Positions 16,593 through 25,091 of a DNA stretch of 64,000 bases are shown piece by piece. The notes beneath the pieces are model-generated. The model did no database searches, had not been told where the DNA came from, and was given only the letters and a program-made list of their open reading frames with translations. Numbering within the stretch: position 1 is the stretch's first letter; every line of letters starts with the position of its first letter. Made by a program: the position numbers and the translations under genes. Source of the DNA: Eshraghiella crossota (GTDB lineage Bacteria; Bacillota; Clostridia; Lachnospirales; Lachnospiraceae); NCBI RefSeq assembly GCF_025148445.1, contig NZ_CP102270.1, forward strand, positions 1,442,001 to 1,506,000, read 5' to 3'.

Positions 16593-17768
16593 CTATTGTC
16601 CGTCATTAATCAGATGTGTTCCAATGCGATCCCTTACTCTGACAAATCCGGTATCCTTATTATAAAAAATTACTGCCGGAAGTTCGCGGCTTAAAAACAG
16701 CGCCATACCCTCCGTAATAGAATAAGCACCACAGTTTTTAAAAATCAGGATATCTCCTTTATCTAACTGTGGAAGACTTACATCTCTTAATATTACATCA
16801 TTTACGGTACAAAGTGAACCACAAATATTAATTTTTTGCAATTCATAAGAATTGTTACAGGTTATTACATCCATAAAAGGCTTTTTCATGCCAAGTGTCT
16901 GTCCGTAATAATTAATCTGATGTATACCGCCGTCAACAATGGCATATTCACTGCCGTTATTACATTTCCTGTCCACAACCTCAGTACAATAATAACCACA
17001 TTCAGATGCAATAAATCTGCCCATTTCAAGTGTTATATGTTTAAATGATTTAATATTCTTTAATATGTCTTTAAGTTCGGATAACTGTTCCCCAAAGGAT
17101 GGAGTCTCCTCACCTTCAAAATAATTGAATAACAATCCAGGACCGTATTCCAGAATATCTGTTGCAACGCCATATTCATCCTGAAGTTCCTTTGCGAACT
17201 CCTCAAGCATGGCAACTTCTTTTATTACTTTTTTGAGTTTTTTCTGTGTTCCCGAATAATAATGTATTCCTGCAAAATCCAGATATTCGTTGTCTTTGAG
17301 CTGCAAAAGTATGTTTTTAAACATATCTTTATCTATTCCAAACTGATTACCGCTTGTAAGTCTTATAACAACTCTGATATGGATATTTTTTTCTTTACAT
17401 ACCTTGGAAAGTATATCATAATGTTCCGCTGATTCTATTGTAAAAATTCCATCTCCGTTACATAATGACATGATTCTTTCCATTGATTCATAGGTCTTAT
17501 TAACCCCTGAAACAATTATCACATCTTTTTTAACAGAATGTCTCTGGCATATCTCATATTCTCCCGGAGAGCACACTTCATATCTGTCAATATAGTCCTT
17601 CATTTCTTCGATGATAAAAGGATTGGCTTTCATCGCATAACATATATTGATGTCTTTACCAAGTATCTTTTTAATATTAAGAACTCTTTCTTTTAATGCG
17701 TCCAGGTCGAAGATATACGAAGGAGAACCATACTTTAAGATGCATTCCTTTATAAGTTCCTTATTCAT
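16593..17768 (-). CDS. PLP-dependent decarboxylase-like protein (fold type III) in a dlt-like operon
   Basis: A 391-residue protein of the ornithine/diaminopimelate decarboxylase superfamily, with an alanine-racemase-like barrel and a C-terminal beta domain. The PLP lysine is K47 in CYAMKANP; CSPGEYEI, EYGPGLLF, GGIHQINYYGQ and NCGAYSITEGMALF follow. It overlaps dltA-like by four bases (ATGA) and precedes the carrier gene. The ligase-decarboxylase-carrier trio is known from exosortase-A-associated loci of Gram-negatives (TIGR03098/TIGR03099 families). Its substrate could be a free amino acid or the group bound to the carrier; a racemase role is also possible. The classical dlt operon has no such gene. 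Confidence 0.82.
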   Translation of the reverse strand: MNKELIKECILKYGSPSYIFDLDALKERVLNIKKILGKDINICYAMKANPFIIEEMKDYIDRYEVCSPGEYEICQRHSVKKDVIIVSGVNKTYESMERIMSLCNGDGIFTIESAEHYDILSKVCKEKNIHIRVVIRLTSGNQFGIDKDMFKNILLQLKDNEYLDFAGIHYYSGTQKKLKKVIKEVAMLEEFAKELQDEYGVATDILEYGPGLLFNYFEGEETPSFGEQLSELKDILKNIKSFKHITLEMGRFIASECGYYCTEVVDRKCNNGSEYAIVDGGIHQINYYGQTLGMKKPFMDVITCNNSYELQKINICGSLCTVNDVILRDVSLPQLDKGDILIFKNCGAYSITEGMALFLSRELPAVIFYNKDTGFVRVRDRIGTHLINDGQ

Positions 17769-19279
17769 TTCCTGCCACCTCTGTATATCTCTTTAAGAGT
17801 ATTTCTGTCTATTTTGCCATTCTTTGTAAGCGGCATCTCATCTATCTGCATAAAAAGGTTAGGAACCATAAAATCAGGAACTTTTGTCTTTAATTCCGCA
17901 ATAAGTTCTGCTTTATCAATTCCGCCCACATAAAATGATACCATTTTATTCTTTGCTTCATCAAAGAAAGTACATACCCTGTCGATTCCGCATATTGAAC
18001 CGATGGCAATATCAACTTCTTCAAGTTCTATTCTGTGTCCCATGTGTTTTATCTGGAAATCTTTTCTACCCGAAAATACAAACATACCTTCATCATTGTA
18101 GTATGCCAGATCACCTGTCTTGTATATAAGTTCGTTAAAATTATCATTTAACGGATTCTGTACAAATGCTTTTGCTGTAGCTTCCTTGTTGTTGTAATAA
18201 CCAAGGGCAAGTGCAGTTCCTGACACACACACTTCTCCCGGAATATTCTTATCGGTTATTTCAGAATTATCATCATCTAACAGGAAAACGTGTTCATTAA
18301 GAAAAGCATTGCCCATAGGAAGTTTCTCGTCATCGCTGTATTCCCTGTCTATTATGTAATATGTACAGTTACATGTTATTTCTGTAGGTCCGTACAAATT
18401 AACAAACATAGCGTCTTTGTAATAGCTTCTCCACGCATTAAGCTGTTTAACAGGCATCATTTCACCGCTGAACATAATCTTGTTAATTGCGTGGGGTGCC
18501 TTATATTTAAGTCCGTGAAGTCTGTTTAACAGGCAAAGTGCCGATACTGCCCAGATTAATGTTGTAACATTATTATCATCAAGCATATCACATACATTAT
18601 TAGGGAACATAAAATATTCCTTAGGGATAATGATAAGTGTTGCACCGGTCTTTATGCACGAATATATGTCTTTAACAGACACATCAAAATCAAATGGTGC
18701 CTGATTGCCGATTACATCTTTATCCGTTATTCCGAATGTCTCTGTAAACACATTAATAAAATCAATTACCGACCTATGGCATACCACAACGCATTTTGGG
18801 TCCCCCGTTGAGCCGGATGTAAATATACCGTACAAAGGGTCTGTGTCAAGTGCGTTCTTTCTTATTGTGGAAAGCACGGCTTCATCAATATCTTTTTCAA
18901 CAGAATTAATATCAAGAACTGTTCCTTTGTACTCACATTCCCTGATTCTATCAAACTTGTCCTCATCTGTTATGACAACAGAAGGCTTAAGTACGTTGAA
19001 TATCTTCATAACTCTTTCTTTTGGGAAAGATGGGTCTATTAAAACATAAAACCCTCCTGCATATACAATCCCAAAGAATGTGGTAAGAACCCTGACACTT
19101 TTATTGCCATATACAACAACAGGTTTCCTCCTGACGTCATATTCAGATAAAAATGTTCCTATTCTTTTTGCATTTATAACAAGTTCTTTATATGTTATTT
19201 CTGAATTATTATCTTTTACTGCTGTTTTATCCGGATAGTTCAATGAAGAATTTTCCAGAAATGTCAATACATTGTACAT
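17765..19279 (-). CDS. DltA-like amino acid adenylating ligase
   Basis: A 504-residue AMP-forming ligase of the DltA/NRPS adenylation type. Core motifs are in order: FTSGSTGDPKC (phosphate loop, near residue 152), NQAPFDFDVSVKDIY (close to the DltA substrate-pocket segment), NLYGPTEITCN, YKTGDLAYYNDEG, the GRKDFQIKHMGHRIE hinge region, and the catalytic lysine in NGKIDRNTL near the C-terminus. It should load an amino acid onto the DltC-like carrier. AAGAGG precedes ATG 19279. D-alanine is the default guess, but the PLP enzyme coupled to it leaves the substrate open. Confidence 0.85.
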   Translation of the reverse strand: MYNVLTFLENSSLNYPDKTAVKDNNSEITYKELVINAKRIGTFLSEYDVRRKPVVVYGNKSVRVLTTFFGIVYAGGFYVLIDPSFPKERVMKIFNVLKPSVVITDEDKFDRIRECEYKGTVLDINSVEKDIDEAVLSTIRKNALDTDPLYGIFTSGSTGDPKCVVVCHRSVIDFINVFTETFGITDKDVIGNQAPFDFDVSVKDIYSCIKTGATLIIIPKEYFMFPNNVCDMLDDNNVTTLIWAVSALCLLNRLHGLKYKAPHAINKIMFSGEMMPVKQLNAWRSYYKDAMFVNLYGPTEITCNCTYYIIDREYSDDEKLPMGNAFLNEHVFLLDDDNSEITDKNIPGEVCVSGTALALGYYNNKEATAKAFVQNPLNDNFNELIYKTGDLAYYNDEGMFVFSGRKDFQIKHMGHRIELEEVDIAIGSICGIDRVCTFFDEAKNKMVSFYVGGIDKAELIAELKTKVPDFMVPNLFMQIDEMPLTKNGKIDRNTLKEIYRGGRK

Positions 19280-19292
19280 TTTAACCTCTTAC

Positions 19293-20684
19293 TTAATTTG
19301 TCTTTGCATAGTAACCGAATTTAAAGCCTTTGGCCCTGAGTCCGTCAATAAGGTCTCCGAGCATCTTTGTATCGGTAGTTGATACTCCGTGCAAAAGGAA
19401 GATTTCACCACCATGTGCCTGATTAATTGCTTTCTGTAATGATTCGCCTACATCCGGCTGGTCATCAACAACCCAGTCCCTATGTGCAAAGCTCCAGAAT
19501 ACAGAACGATATCCAAGGCTCTGGACAATTGCAAGACTCTGTTCACTGAATGCACCTGTTGGAAATCTAAAAAGGTACATTTCATAGTTGTAATTTTCAA
19601 GCATATAGTCATGAACATCTTTTATTTCTTTAATCTGGTCTTCAACTGAAAGTGACTGAAGTCCGGCACTTGGATGAGTTACGGTGTGGTTACCTATTAC
19701 ATGTCCCTCATCTATCATTCTCTTGATAAGTTCAGGTTCTGATTTAGCGAAAGGAAGTGTAACAAAAAATACCGCTTTGACATTCTTTTCCTTTAATGTA
19801 TCAAGAATTTCAGGTGTATTTCCATATTCATATCCTTCATCAAATGTAAGGAAAACATATTTGCTGTTAGGCTGTATGAAATCAACGGCATATTTACCAT
19901 ATTTGGTCTTGTAATAATTGCAGCCGTTAGGCCTGTTATTCTCATCCCTGTCTTCATTGCTGAAACCAAATGGAATTGTCTTATTGTCTATTTTGTTAAA
20001 ATCTGTATTAGCATCAACCTTTACTTCTGCTCCGCTGTTAAGATAATCAACTTTGACAGCTTCCGTTACTTCTACGGTTACAGGCAGAGTTGAGTAATTA
20101 CCTGCACTGTCTACTGCTACAGCATATACAGTATAAGTTCCCTTTTCATTAAATGACACAGTGGACTTAATCTTGCCGGCCACATCATCAAGTTCATCTG
20201 CCATAACAAAACCTGTCTTGCATTCTGTAGCATCTGTTATATTGGTTATTACTTTGTCAGCCTCAAGTTCCTGTCCCGCTGGAACCTTTTGTGTTGTATT
20301 GGCTACATCAATTACAGGTTTTTTAGTATCTTTTACCGAAACAGTAACTGTATAAGTATTACCGTCACATGTCACCTTAATTTCGTATTCGCCGACATTC
20401 TTCGCATTAACCGATGTGCTGTCAATTACAGCTGTGCTGACCTTATCAGAAGGTCCGTTTAAAACATCCGAAGGACTTATTTTAAAATCGCTTCCGTCCG
20501 CTTCATATTCAATCTTTGATGTTTTTAATGAAACTTTATTATTATTCTTATTATTCTTATCAAGTTTATTAACTATGATTAATATTATTCCAAGTATTAT
20601 AACCGTGAGAACAAGTACAAGAAGCACAAGTCCCGTTGTAGTATTTTTTCTTTTTTTCTTTTTTCTTACATTATTTTCTGCCAT
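19293..20684 (-). CDS. Membrane-anchored polysaccharide deacetylase with Ig-like repeats
   Basis: A 463-residue protein: a lysine-rich cytoplasmic tail, one membrane helix (about residues 18-42), two Ig-like beta modules (about 55-230) and a C-terminal NodB-type deacetylase domain (about 290-463). The catalytic/metal motifs are LTFDEGYEYG (a PdaA-like variant of TFDDG), HTVTHPS, RFPTGAFSE and IFLLHGVST. PdaA-like enzymes deacetylate peptidoglycan muramic acid, often in sporulation. I chose ATG 20684, which follows GGAAGAGG; the frame extends 84 bases upstream into the promoter region. It leads the dlt-like operon, 13 bases before dltA-like. Confidence 0.87.
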   Translation of the reverse strand: MAENNVRKKKKRKNTTTGLVLLVLVLTVIILGIILIIVNKLDKNNKNNNKVSLKTSKIEYEADGSDFKISPSDVLNGPSDKVSTAVIDSTSVNAKNVGEYEIKVTCDGNTYTVTVSVKDTKKPVIDVANTTQKVPAGQELEADKVITNITDATECKTGFVMADELDDVAGKIKSTVSFNEKGTYTVYAVAVDSAGNYSTLPVTVEVTEAVKVDYLNSGAEVKVDANTDFNKIDNKTIPFGFSNEDRDENNRPNGCNYYKTKYGKYAVDFIQPNSKYVFLTFDEGYEYGNTPEILDTLKEKNVKAVFFVTLPFAKSEPELIKRMIDEGHVIGNHTVTHPSAGLQSLSVEDQIKEIKDVHDYMLENYNYEMYLFRFPTGAFSEQSLAIVQSLGYRSVFWSFAHRDWVVDDQPDVGESLQKAINQAHGGEIFLLHGVSTTDTKMLGDLIDGLRAKGFKFGYYAKTN

Positions 20685-20774
20685 AACCTCTTCCTTATCC
20701 CGACTAAGTAATTGTCGTATTATTCTTACTTTTTTATATGTTGCATAAACTTCAACTGCCCATGTCATCCTATA

Positions 20775-20802
20775 GTATTACATTTAGTATATTTATTGTC
20801 AA
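20775..20802 (-). promoter_or_regulatory. Promoter of the deacetylase/dlt-like operon
   Basis: A perfect -35 TTGACA (20802-20797, minus strand) is followed after 16 bases by TAATAC; a second possible -10 (TACTAT) lies three bases on. It leaves a leader of about 85 bases before ATG 20684, supporting the shorter start of that gene. The TTGACA begins one base past the SpoIIM-like stop. Confidence 0.55.
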
Positions 20803-21288
20803 CTAAATTATAATTGTTTCAATAAAAGAACAACCTATGATAACTATAAATGCGGGAATATATTTGATATTTTTCTTTTTCGTGTATATTAAATATATTG
20901 CCGTTCCAAAAAAAATATCATGTAAACTCATATACAGCAAAAGCCTGAAAGCCATTCTTATATCAGATGACAACACGCATACCGCAATAACCAATGACAG
21001 CCCGAAACCCCACATTGCCGATATAATATATTTTAAATAACTGCGATACATCGACCTGCAGGCAATGGCAATTATTGTTATATTTCTCAGATTTTTAAGA
21101 AAAACACGTTCAAAAATATGTATATAATCAAAATATTTTTTTATATCCTTGATGTTATTTTTTAATAATGTGTGCCATTCCCTTATCTGTGTATTGGCAG
21201 GATAAATGCAAAAAATCACTCCTGCCATAACAGCAACAAGAAAAATATAAATGACTGTCCTGAATTTATAAAATAAGCCTCTTTCCAT
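20803..21288 (-). CDS. SpoIIM-like integral membrane protein
   Basis: A 161-residue membrane protein with about five hydrophobic segments. The first helix follows a short MERGLFYKFR start; FLKNLRNITIIAIACR in the middle resembles the conserved asparagine-arginine segment of SpoIIM/DUF95 proteins, and SLHDIFFGTAIYLI the later one. SpoIIM works with SpoIID and SpoIIP in engulfment. The sequence is divergent, so the call leans on position: in Bacillus nudF, spoIIM, xerD, deoB and dacF lie in this order, and nudF is immediately upstream here. No xerD is present. The start codon lies inside a hairpin (21275-21312). Confidence 0.6.
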   Translation of the reverse strand: MERGLFYKFRTVIYIFLVAVMAGVIFCIYPANTQIREWHTLLKNNIKDIKKYFDYIHIFERVFLKNLRNITIIAIACRSMYRSYLKYIISAMWGFGLSLVIAVCVLSSDIRMAFRLLLYMSLHDIFFGTAIYLIYTKKKNIKYIPAFIVIIGCSFIETIII

Positions 21289-21312
21289 AGCATATACTAT
21301 GAAAAAAGGCTT
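21275..21312 (-). promoter_or_regulatory. Hairpin covering the SpoIIM-like start codon
   Basis: On the minus-strand transcript, 16 bases (21312-21297) pair completely with 21290-21275 if two G-U pairs are allowed, with a six-base loop. It begins four bases after the nudF stop and is followed by ATTTTAT, so it can act as a terminator for nudF. The start codon at 21288-21286 is inside the stem, so it could also limit translation. Confidence 0.6.
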
Positions 21313-21316
21313 TAAA

Positions 21317-21859
21317 TTATGCTTTTATATACTTATCTTTATATGCAAGTATGGCAGCTATTGTTTTACCATCCTGTATCCGGCCGCTATATATCATGCC
21401 TGCAAGCTCATCAATATCATGTATTTCTACATTAATAAACTCGTTAGGATCAGGATTGCTTTTTGTGTGGACGAGATTAGTCGCAACAAACACATCAAAA
21501 GTCTCTCCAAATACTGCAACTGTTGTTGAAATTGTAAACAGTTTTTCAAGACAGTCTGAATGATATCCCGTCTCTTCCTCTAATTCCCTTGCCGCACATA
21601 CTATGGATTCTTCATCAGGTGAATCCTTACATCCTGCAGGGATTTCAAGAACTTCCTTATCAAGGGCATTTCTGTATTGCCTTACAAGAATTATCCTGCC
21701 ATCAGGTAATACCGGAATAACAGCTGCCGCTCCTTTTTTATGAAGAACGGTATCCCATACCTCCGTATTGCCGTTTTTAAATTTCATTGTATCGGCATAC
21801 ACATCAACAACAGCACCCGCATACTTTAATTCCCTTTTGATTCTCTGCATATCTGCCAT
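21317..21859 (-). CDS. nudF: NUDIX hydrolase, ADP-ribose pyrophosphatase type
   Basis: A 180-residue NUDIX enzyme. The Nudix box is complete: it starts at GCKDSPDEES near residue 76 and continues through AARELEEETGY, giving the GX5EX7REUXEEXGU pattern. The upstream LVRQYRNALDKEVLEIPAG is typical for ADP-ribose pyrophosphatases, which split ADP-ribose into AMP and ribose-5-phosphate. It starts one base after the proC stop. The pairing with the SpoIIM-like gene downstream mirrors Bacillus. Confidence 0.9.
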   Translation of the reverse strand: MADMQRIKRELKYAGAVVDVYADTMKFKNGNTEVWDTVLHKKGAAAVIPVLPDGRIILVRQYRNALDKEVLEIPAGCKDSPDEESIVCAARELEEETGYHSDCLEKLFTISTTVAVFGETFDVFVATNLVHTKSNPDPNEFINVEIHDIDELAGMIYSGRIQDGKTIAAILAYKDKYIKA

Positions 21860-21860
21860 A

Positions 21861-22658
21861 TTATTTAAGCCCTGTACATTTTTCGTAACATTTATCGGTA
21901 GCTGCTATAATGGAATGTCTGAATCCATTCTCTTCAAGAGCCGCAACTCCGGCAATAGTTGTTCCTGCCGGTGAACATACCCTGTCTTTTAATACTGCAG
22001 GATGTTCCTTGGTGGTAAGAACCATATCCGCCGCACCTTTGACGGTCATTGCCGCAAATTCAATGGCATCGTTCCTTGACATCCCGTATTTAACGGCACT
22101 GTCTGCCAAAGCTTCAATAAACATATATACATAGGCAGGTGAACTTCCCGATACGCAGGTCACCGTATTGAGTAATTTCTCGTCAACTATTCTGAATTTG
22201 CCAAATGAGCTGAAGAACTGTGCGATAACATCCATTTCTTCAAGGTCAAATTCCTTTGGATTATAGGATACGCCTGTCATTCCTTCACCGATTAAAGCCG
22301 GTGTGTTAGGCATGCATCTTACAATTCTTACCTGTGCACTGAATTTGTTCTGTATGTAGTCTGTTGTTATACCCGGTGCAAGGGATATTATTATCTTCTC
22401 AGCGGTAACAACATTATTAATACTTCTTATAACTTCATCATAGCATTGTGGTTTCACAGCGAGAATTATATATTTTACACTGTTGGCAAGCTCTATATTA
22501 GTCTCTGCCACCGCAACACCTGTCTCTTTTGCCACATTATTTCTAAGCATTTCAGACGCATCCGTTATCATTACCTGATTAGGATTATACACTCTCAAAA
22601 CACCATTTAACATAGCTTTACCCATATTGCCAACGCCAATAAAACCAAATGTATTCAT
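21861..22658 (-). CDS. proC: Pyrroline-5-carboxylate reductase
   Basis: A 265-residue NAD(P)H-dependent reductase, last step of proline synthesis. The dinucleotide motif GVGNMGKAM starts at residue 7; ILAVKPQ and IVRCMPNTPALIGEGMTG follow, and the C-terminal dimer domain has the signature SGSSPAYVYMFIEALADSAVKYGM and SPAGTTIAGV. It sits 11 bases after the aminotransferase gene and one base before nudF. No proA/proB is present in the window. Confidence 0.95.
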   Translation of the reverse strand: MNTFGFIGVGNMGKAMLNGVLRVYNPNQVMITDASEMLRNNVAKETGVAVAETNIELANSVKYIILAVKPQCYDEVIRSINNVVTAEKIIISLAPGITTDYIQNKFSAQVRIVRCMPNTPALIGEGMTGVSYNPKEFDLEEMDVIAQFFSSFGKFRIVDEKLLNTVTCVSGSSPAYVYMFIEALADSAVKYGMSRNDAIEFAAMTVKGAADMVLTTKEHPAVLKDRVCSPAGTTIAGVAALEENGFRHSIIAATDKCYEKCTGLK

Positions 22659-22669
22659 AAAATTACCTC

Positions 22670-23953
22670 TTATCTTTCTGAAAGAATCTTACGGACTGTA
22701 ACAAGTTTTACACAAAGTGTAAATAATTCCGCTGCCTGCTTTAATTCATCCAGTGTAGGATATGAAGGTGCGATTCTTATGACGGAATCCTTAGGGTCTT
22801 TTCCGTAAGGGAATGGAGCTCCGGCACCTGTTAAAACAACGCCTGCTTCCTTGCACTTTGCAACAACTTCTTTAGCACAGCCTTCATTAGTCTCAAATGA
22901 GATAAAATATCCGCCCATAGGCTTTGTCCATGAACCTGCGCCCGTTCCGTTTATTTCTTTATCGAATATCTCAAGTACTGTATCAAATTTAGGTCTTAAA
23001 AATTTCGCATGTTTTCTCATGTGTGCCTTGATTCCGTCAATATCTTTGAAAAACAATACATGTCTGTACTGATTAATCTTATCGTAACTTATTGTCTGTA
23101 TTGTAAGTCTCTTCCGAATCCATTCAAGATTAGCCTTTGAAGATACAAGTGCAGATATTCCACCACCTGCAAAACTCACTTTGGATGTTGAACAGAATTC
23201 ATATACCAGGTCAGGGTTACCGGCCTTGGCACATTCTGAAAGAATTTCAGGAATCTCAATACTTTCATCGTAAATATAGTGAAGTGCATACGCATTATCC
23301 CAATATATTCTGAAATCCTTTGCAGCAGGCTTTAACGCTGCAAAACGCTTAACCGTCTCGTCTGAGTACACAACGCCCTGTGGATTAGAATACTTAGGAA
23401 CACACCAGATGCCTTTAATGCTTGAGTCAGATGACACAAGTTTTTCAACCATATCCATGTCAGGTCCATTCTCTGTCATAGGTATATTAATCATTTCAAT
23501 TCCAAGGAGCTCTGTTATTTTAAAATGTCTGTCATAACCCGGAACAGGGCAAAGGAATTTTACCGGATTTTTTAATTTGCACCATGGTGTTGAACCCATT
23601 ACTCCGAAAAGCATCGAATTAGCCACGCAGTCATACATAACATTAAGGCTTGCATTACCGCATACAAATACATTTTCCGCAGGTACACCTAAAAAGTCAC
23701 CCATTAATTTTCTTGCTTCCTCGATTCCTTCAAGCACGCCGTAATTTCTGCAGTCAACACCTGACTCTGTTACAAGGCTTGTTTTTGATGTTATTACGTC
23801 AAGCATACCGTTAGTCAAATCAAGCTGTGCAGGTGATGGCTTACCTCTTGACATATCAAGCTTAAGGTTCAGCGATTTATATTCATCATACTGCTTGCTA
23901 AGCTCTGCTTCCAATTTCTTAAGTTCTTCTGTTGACATTTCAACGTAATTCAT
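22670..23953 (-). CDS. Aspartate aminotransferase-like PLP enzyme (class 1c)
   Basis: A 427-residue fold type I aminotransferase. LDMSRGKPSPAQLDL near residue 32 and the PLP lysine in STSKVSF (about residue 258) place it in the alternative aspartate aminotransferase family (Asp_aminotransf, formerly mis-grouped with MocR-type proteins); CVPKYSNPQG and YWDNAYALHY are the cofactor contacts. It should interconvert aspartate and oxaloacetate. GGAGG lies before ATG 23953. It begins a run with proC and nudF. Confidence 0.85.
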   Translation of the reverse strand: MNYVEMSTEELKKLEAELSKQYDEYKSLNLKLDMSRGKPSPAQLDLTNGMLDVITSKTSLVTESGVDCRNYGVLEGIEEARKLMGDFLGVPAENVFVCGNASLNVMYDCVANSMLFGVMGSTPWCKLKNPVKFLCPVPGYDRHFKITELLGIEMINIPMTENGPDMDMVEKLVSSDSSIKGIWCVPKYSNPQGVVYSDETVKRFAALKPAAKDFRIYWDNAYALHYIYDESIEIPEILSECAKAGNPDLVYEFCSTSKVSFAGGGISALVSSKANLEWIRKRLTIQTISYDKINQYRHVLFFKDIDGIKAHMRKHAKFLRPKFDTVLEIFDKEINGTGAGSWTKPMGGYFISFETNEGCAKEVVAKCKEAGVVLTGAGAPFPYGKDPKDSVIRIAPSYPTLDELKQAAELFTLCVKLVTVRKILSER

Positions 23954-23977
23954 TAGTTCTACCTCCGAAATATATAA

Positions 23978-24817
23978 TTATGCAAATACCAGAAACGCAA
24001 TTACTGCTAATCCCAGTACAATTCTGTAAATTCCAAATGGTTTGAAATCATGTTTTTTGATAAATGACATAAGGAATCTGATTACAATTATGGATACGGC
24101 AAAAGAAACAACCATACCTACAAAAAGGTATATTGCTTCCGGTCCCGAAAATCCGCCGCCGTCCTTAAGAAAACTAAATATCTTAAGAAGACTTGCACCG
24201 AACATTGTAGGTATTCCAAGGAAAAATGTAAATTCTGCAGCTTCTGTCCTTGCCGTTCCGATAAGCATCGCACCGATTATCGTTACTCCGGATCTTGAAG
24301 TTCCGGGAATCAATGCAAGTACCTGAAAGAGACCTATAATAAGTGCCGTCCTGAATGTAATTTCTTTAAGACTTGTAATCTTAAATTCTTTATTTTTGTT
24401 AATATTCTCAACTACGATAAAAACGATACCATATATGATAAGAGTTGCCGCAACAATATATGGGCTTGTCATTATGGCATCAATCTTATCCTCAAAAAGT
24501 AAACCGATAACCGCTGACGGAATACAGGCAACTATGATTTTGAGCCACAACCATAACTTATCCTTATCCCAGCAAAGCTTAGCCGTCCCGTTATTCTTAC
24601 TTACAGGCCAGAGTTTCTTAAAATATATTACTACAACGGCAAGAATGGCACCAAGCTGGATAACAACATTAAACATATTGATAAATTCCTGGCCTGATTT
24701 AAGATTAAGAAACTGCCCGAATAGAATAAGATGTCCTGTGCTGCTGACAGGAAGCCACTCCGTGATTCCCTCAACAATACCCAGGACAACTATTTTCACA
24801 AGTTCCGTTAAAGACAT
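23978..24817 (-). CDS. uppP: Undecaprenyl-diphosphatase
   Basis: A 279-residue integral membrane enzyme of the BacA/UppP family, recycling undecaprenyl pyrophosphate to the monophosphate for cell wall synthesis; it also gives bacitracin resistance. The two active-site motifs are present: GIVEGITEWLPVSSTGH at the N-terminus and LALIPGTSRSGVTI near residue 170. About eight membrane helices are seen. It shares one base with the rpoZ stop, so the two are coupled. Confidence 0.95.
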   Translation of the reverse strand: MSLTELVKIVVLGIVEGITEWLPVSSTGHLILFGQFLNLKSGQEFINMFNVVIQLGAILAVVVIYFKKLWPVSKNNGTAKLCWDKDKLWLWLKIIVACIPSAVIGLLFEDKIDAIMTSPYIVAATLIIYGIVFIVVENINKNKEFKITSLKEITFRTALIIGLFQVLALIPGTSRSGVTIIGAMLIGTARTEAAEFTFFLGIPTMFGASLLKIFSFLKDGGGFSGPEAIYLFVGMVVSFAVSIIVIRFLMSFIKKHDFKPFGIYRIVLGLAVIAFLVFA

Positions 24818-25065
24818 TACTTTGTCTCATTGTCAGCTACATCGCCAACAATCTTAACTTTTCCTTTATATAATTCTTCAACAGCTATAGATAATGGTTT
24901 CTTGCCTTTACCATTTACATAAGGCTGTGCACCGGCGATTAACTGTCTTGCTCTCTTTGATGTAGCAATTACAAGGGAATACCTGCTCTGGATTGCAGGC
25001 TGCTCTCCCGGTTCCACATCCTTGTTAATTACATTCATTAATTCAGTATACGATGGATGAATCAT
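24817..25065 (-). CDS. rpoZ: RNA polymerase omega subunit
   Basis: An 82-residue omega subunit, which helps assemble RNA polymerase by holding beta-prime. The SRYSLVIATSKRARQL helix with the conserved lysine/arginine is the family hallmark, followed by KPLSIAVEEL. The gene lies in the standard Firmicute order yicC-gmk-rpoZ. The N-terminus reads MIHPSYTELM, typical of Clostridial omega. Confidence 0.93.
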   Translation of the reverse strand: MIHPSYTELMNVINKDVEPGEQPAIQSRYSLVIATSKRARQLIAGAQPYVNGKGKKPLSIAVEELYKGKVKIVGDVADNETK

Positions 25066-25091
25066 TCTACAATATCTCCTTTACTTGACTG

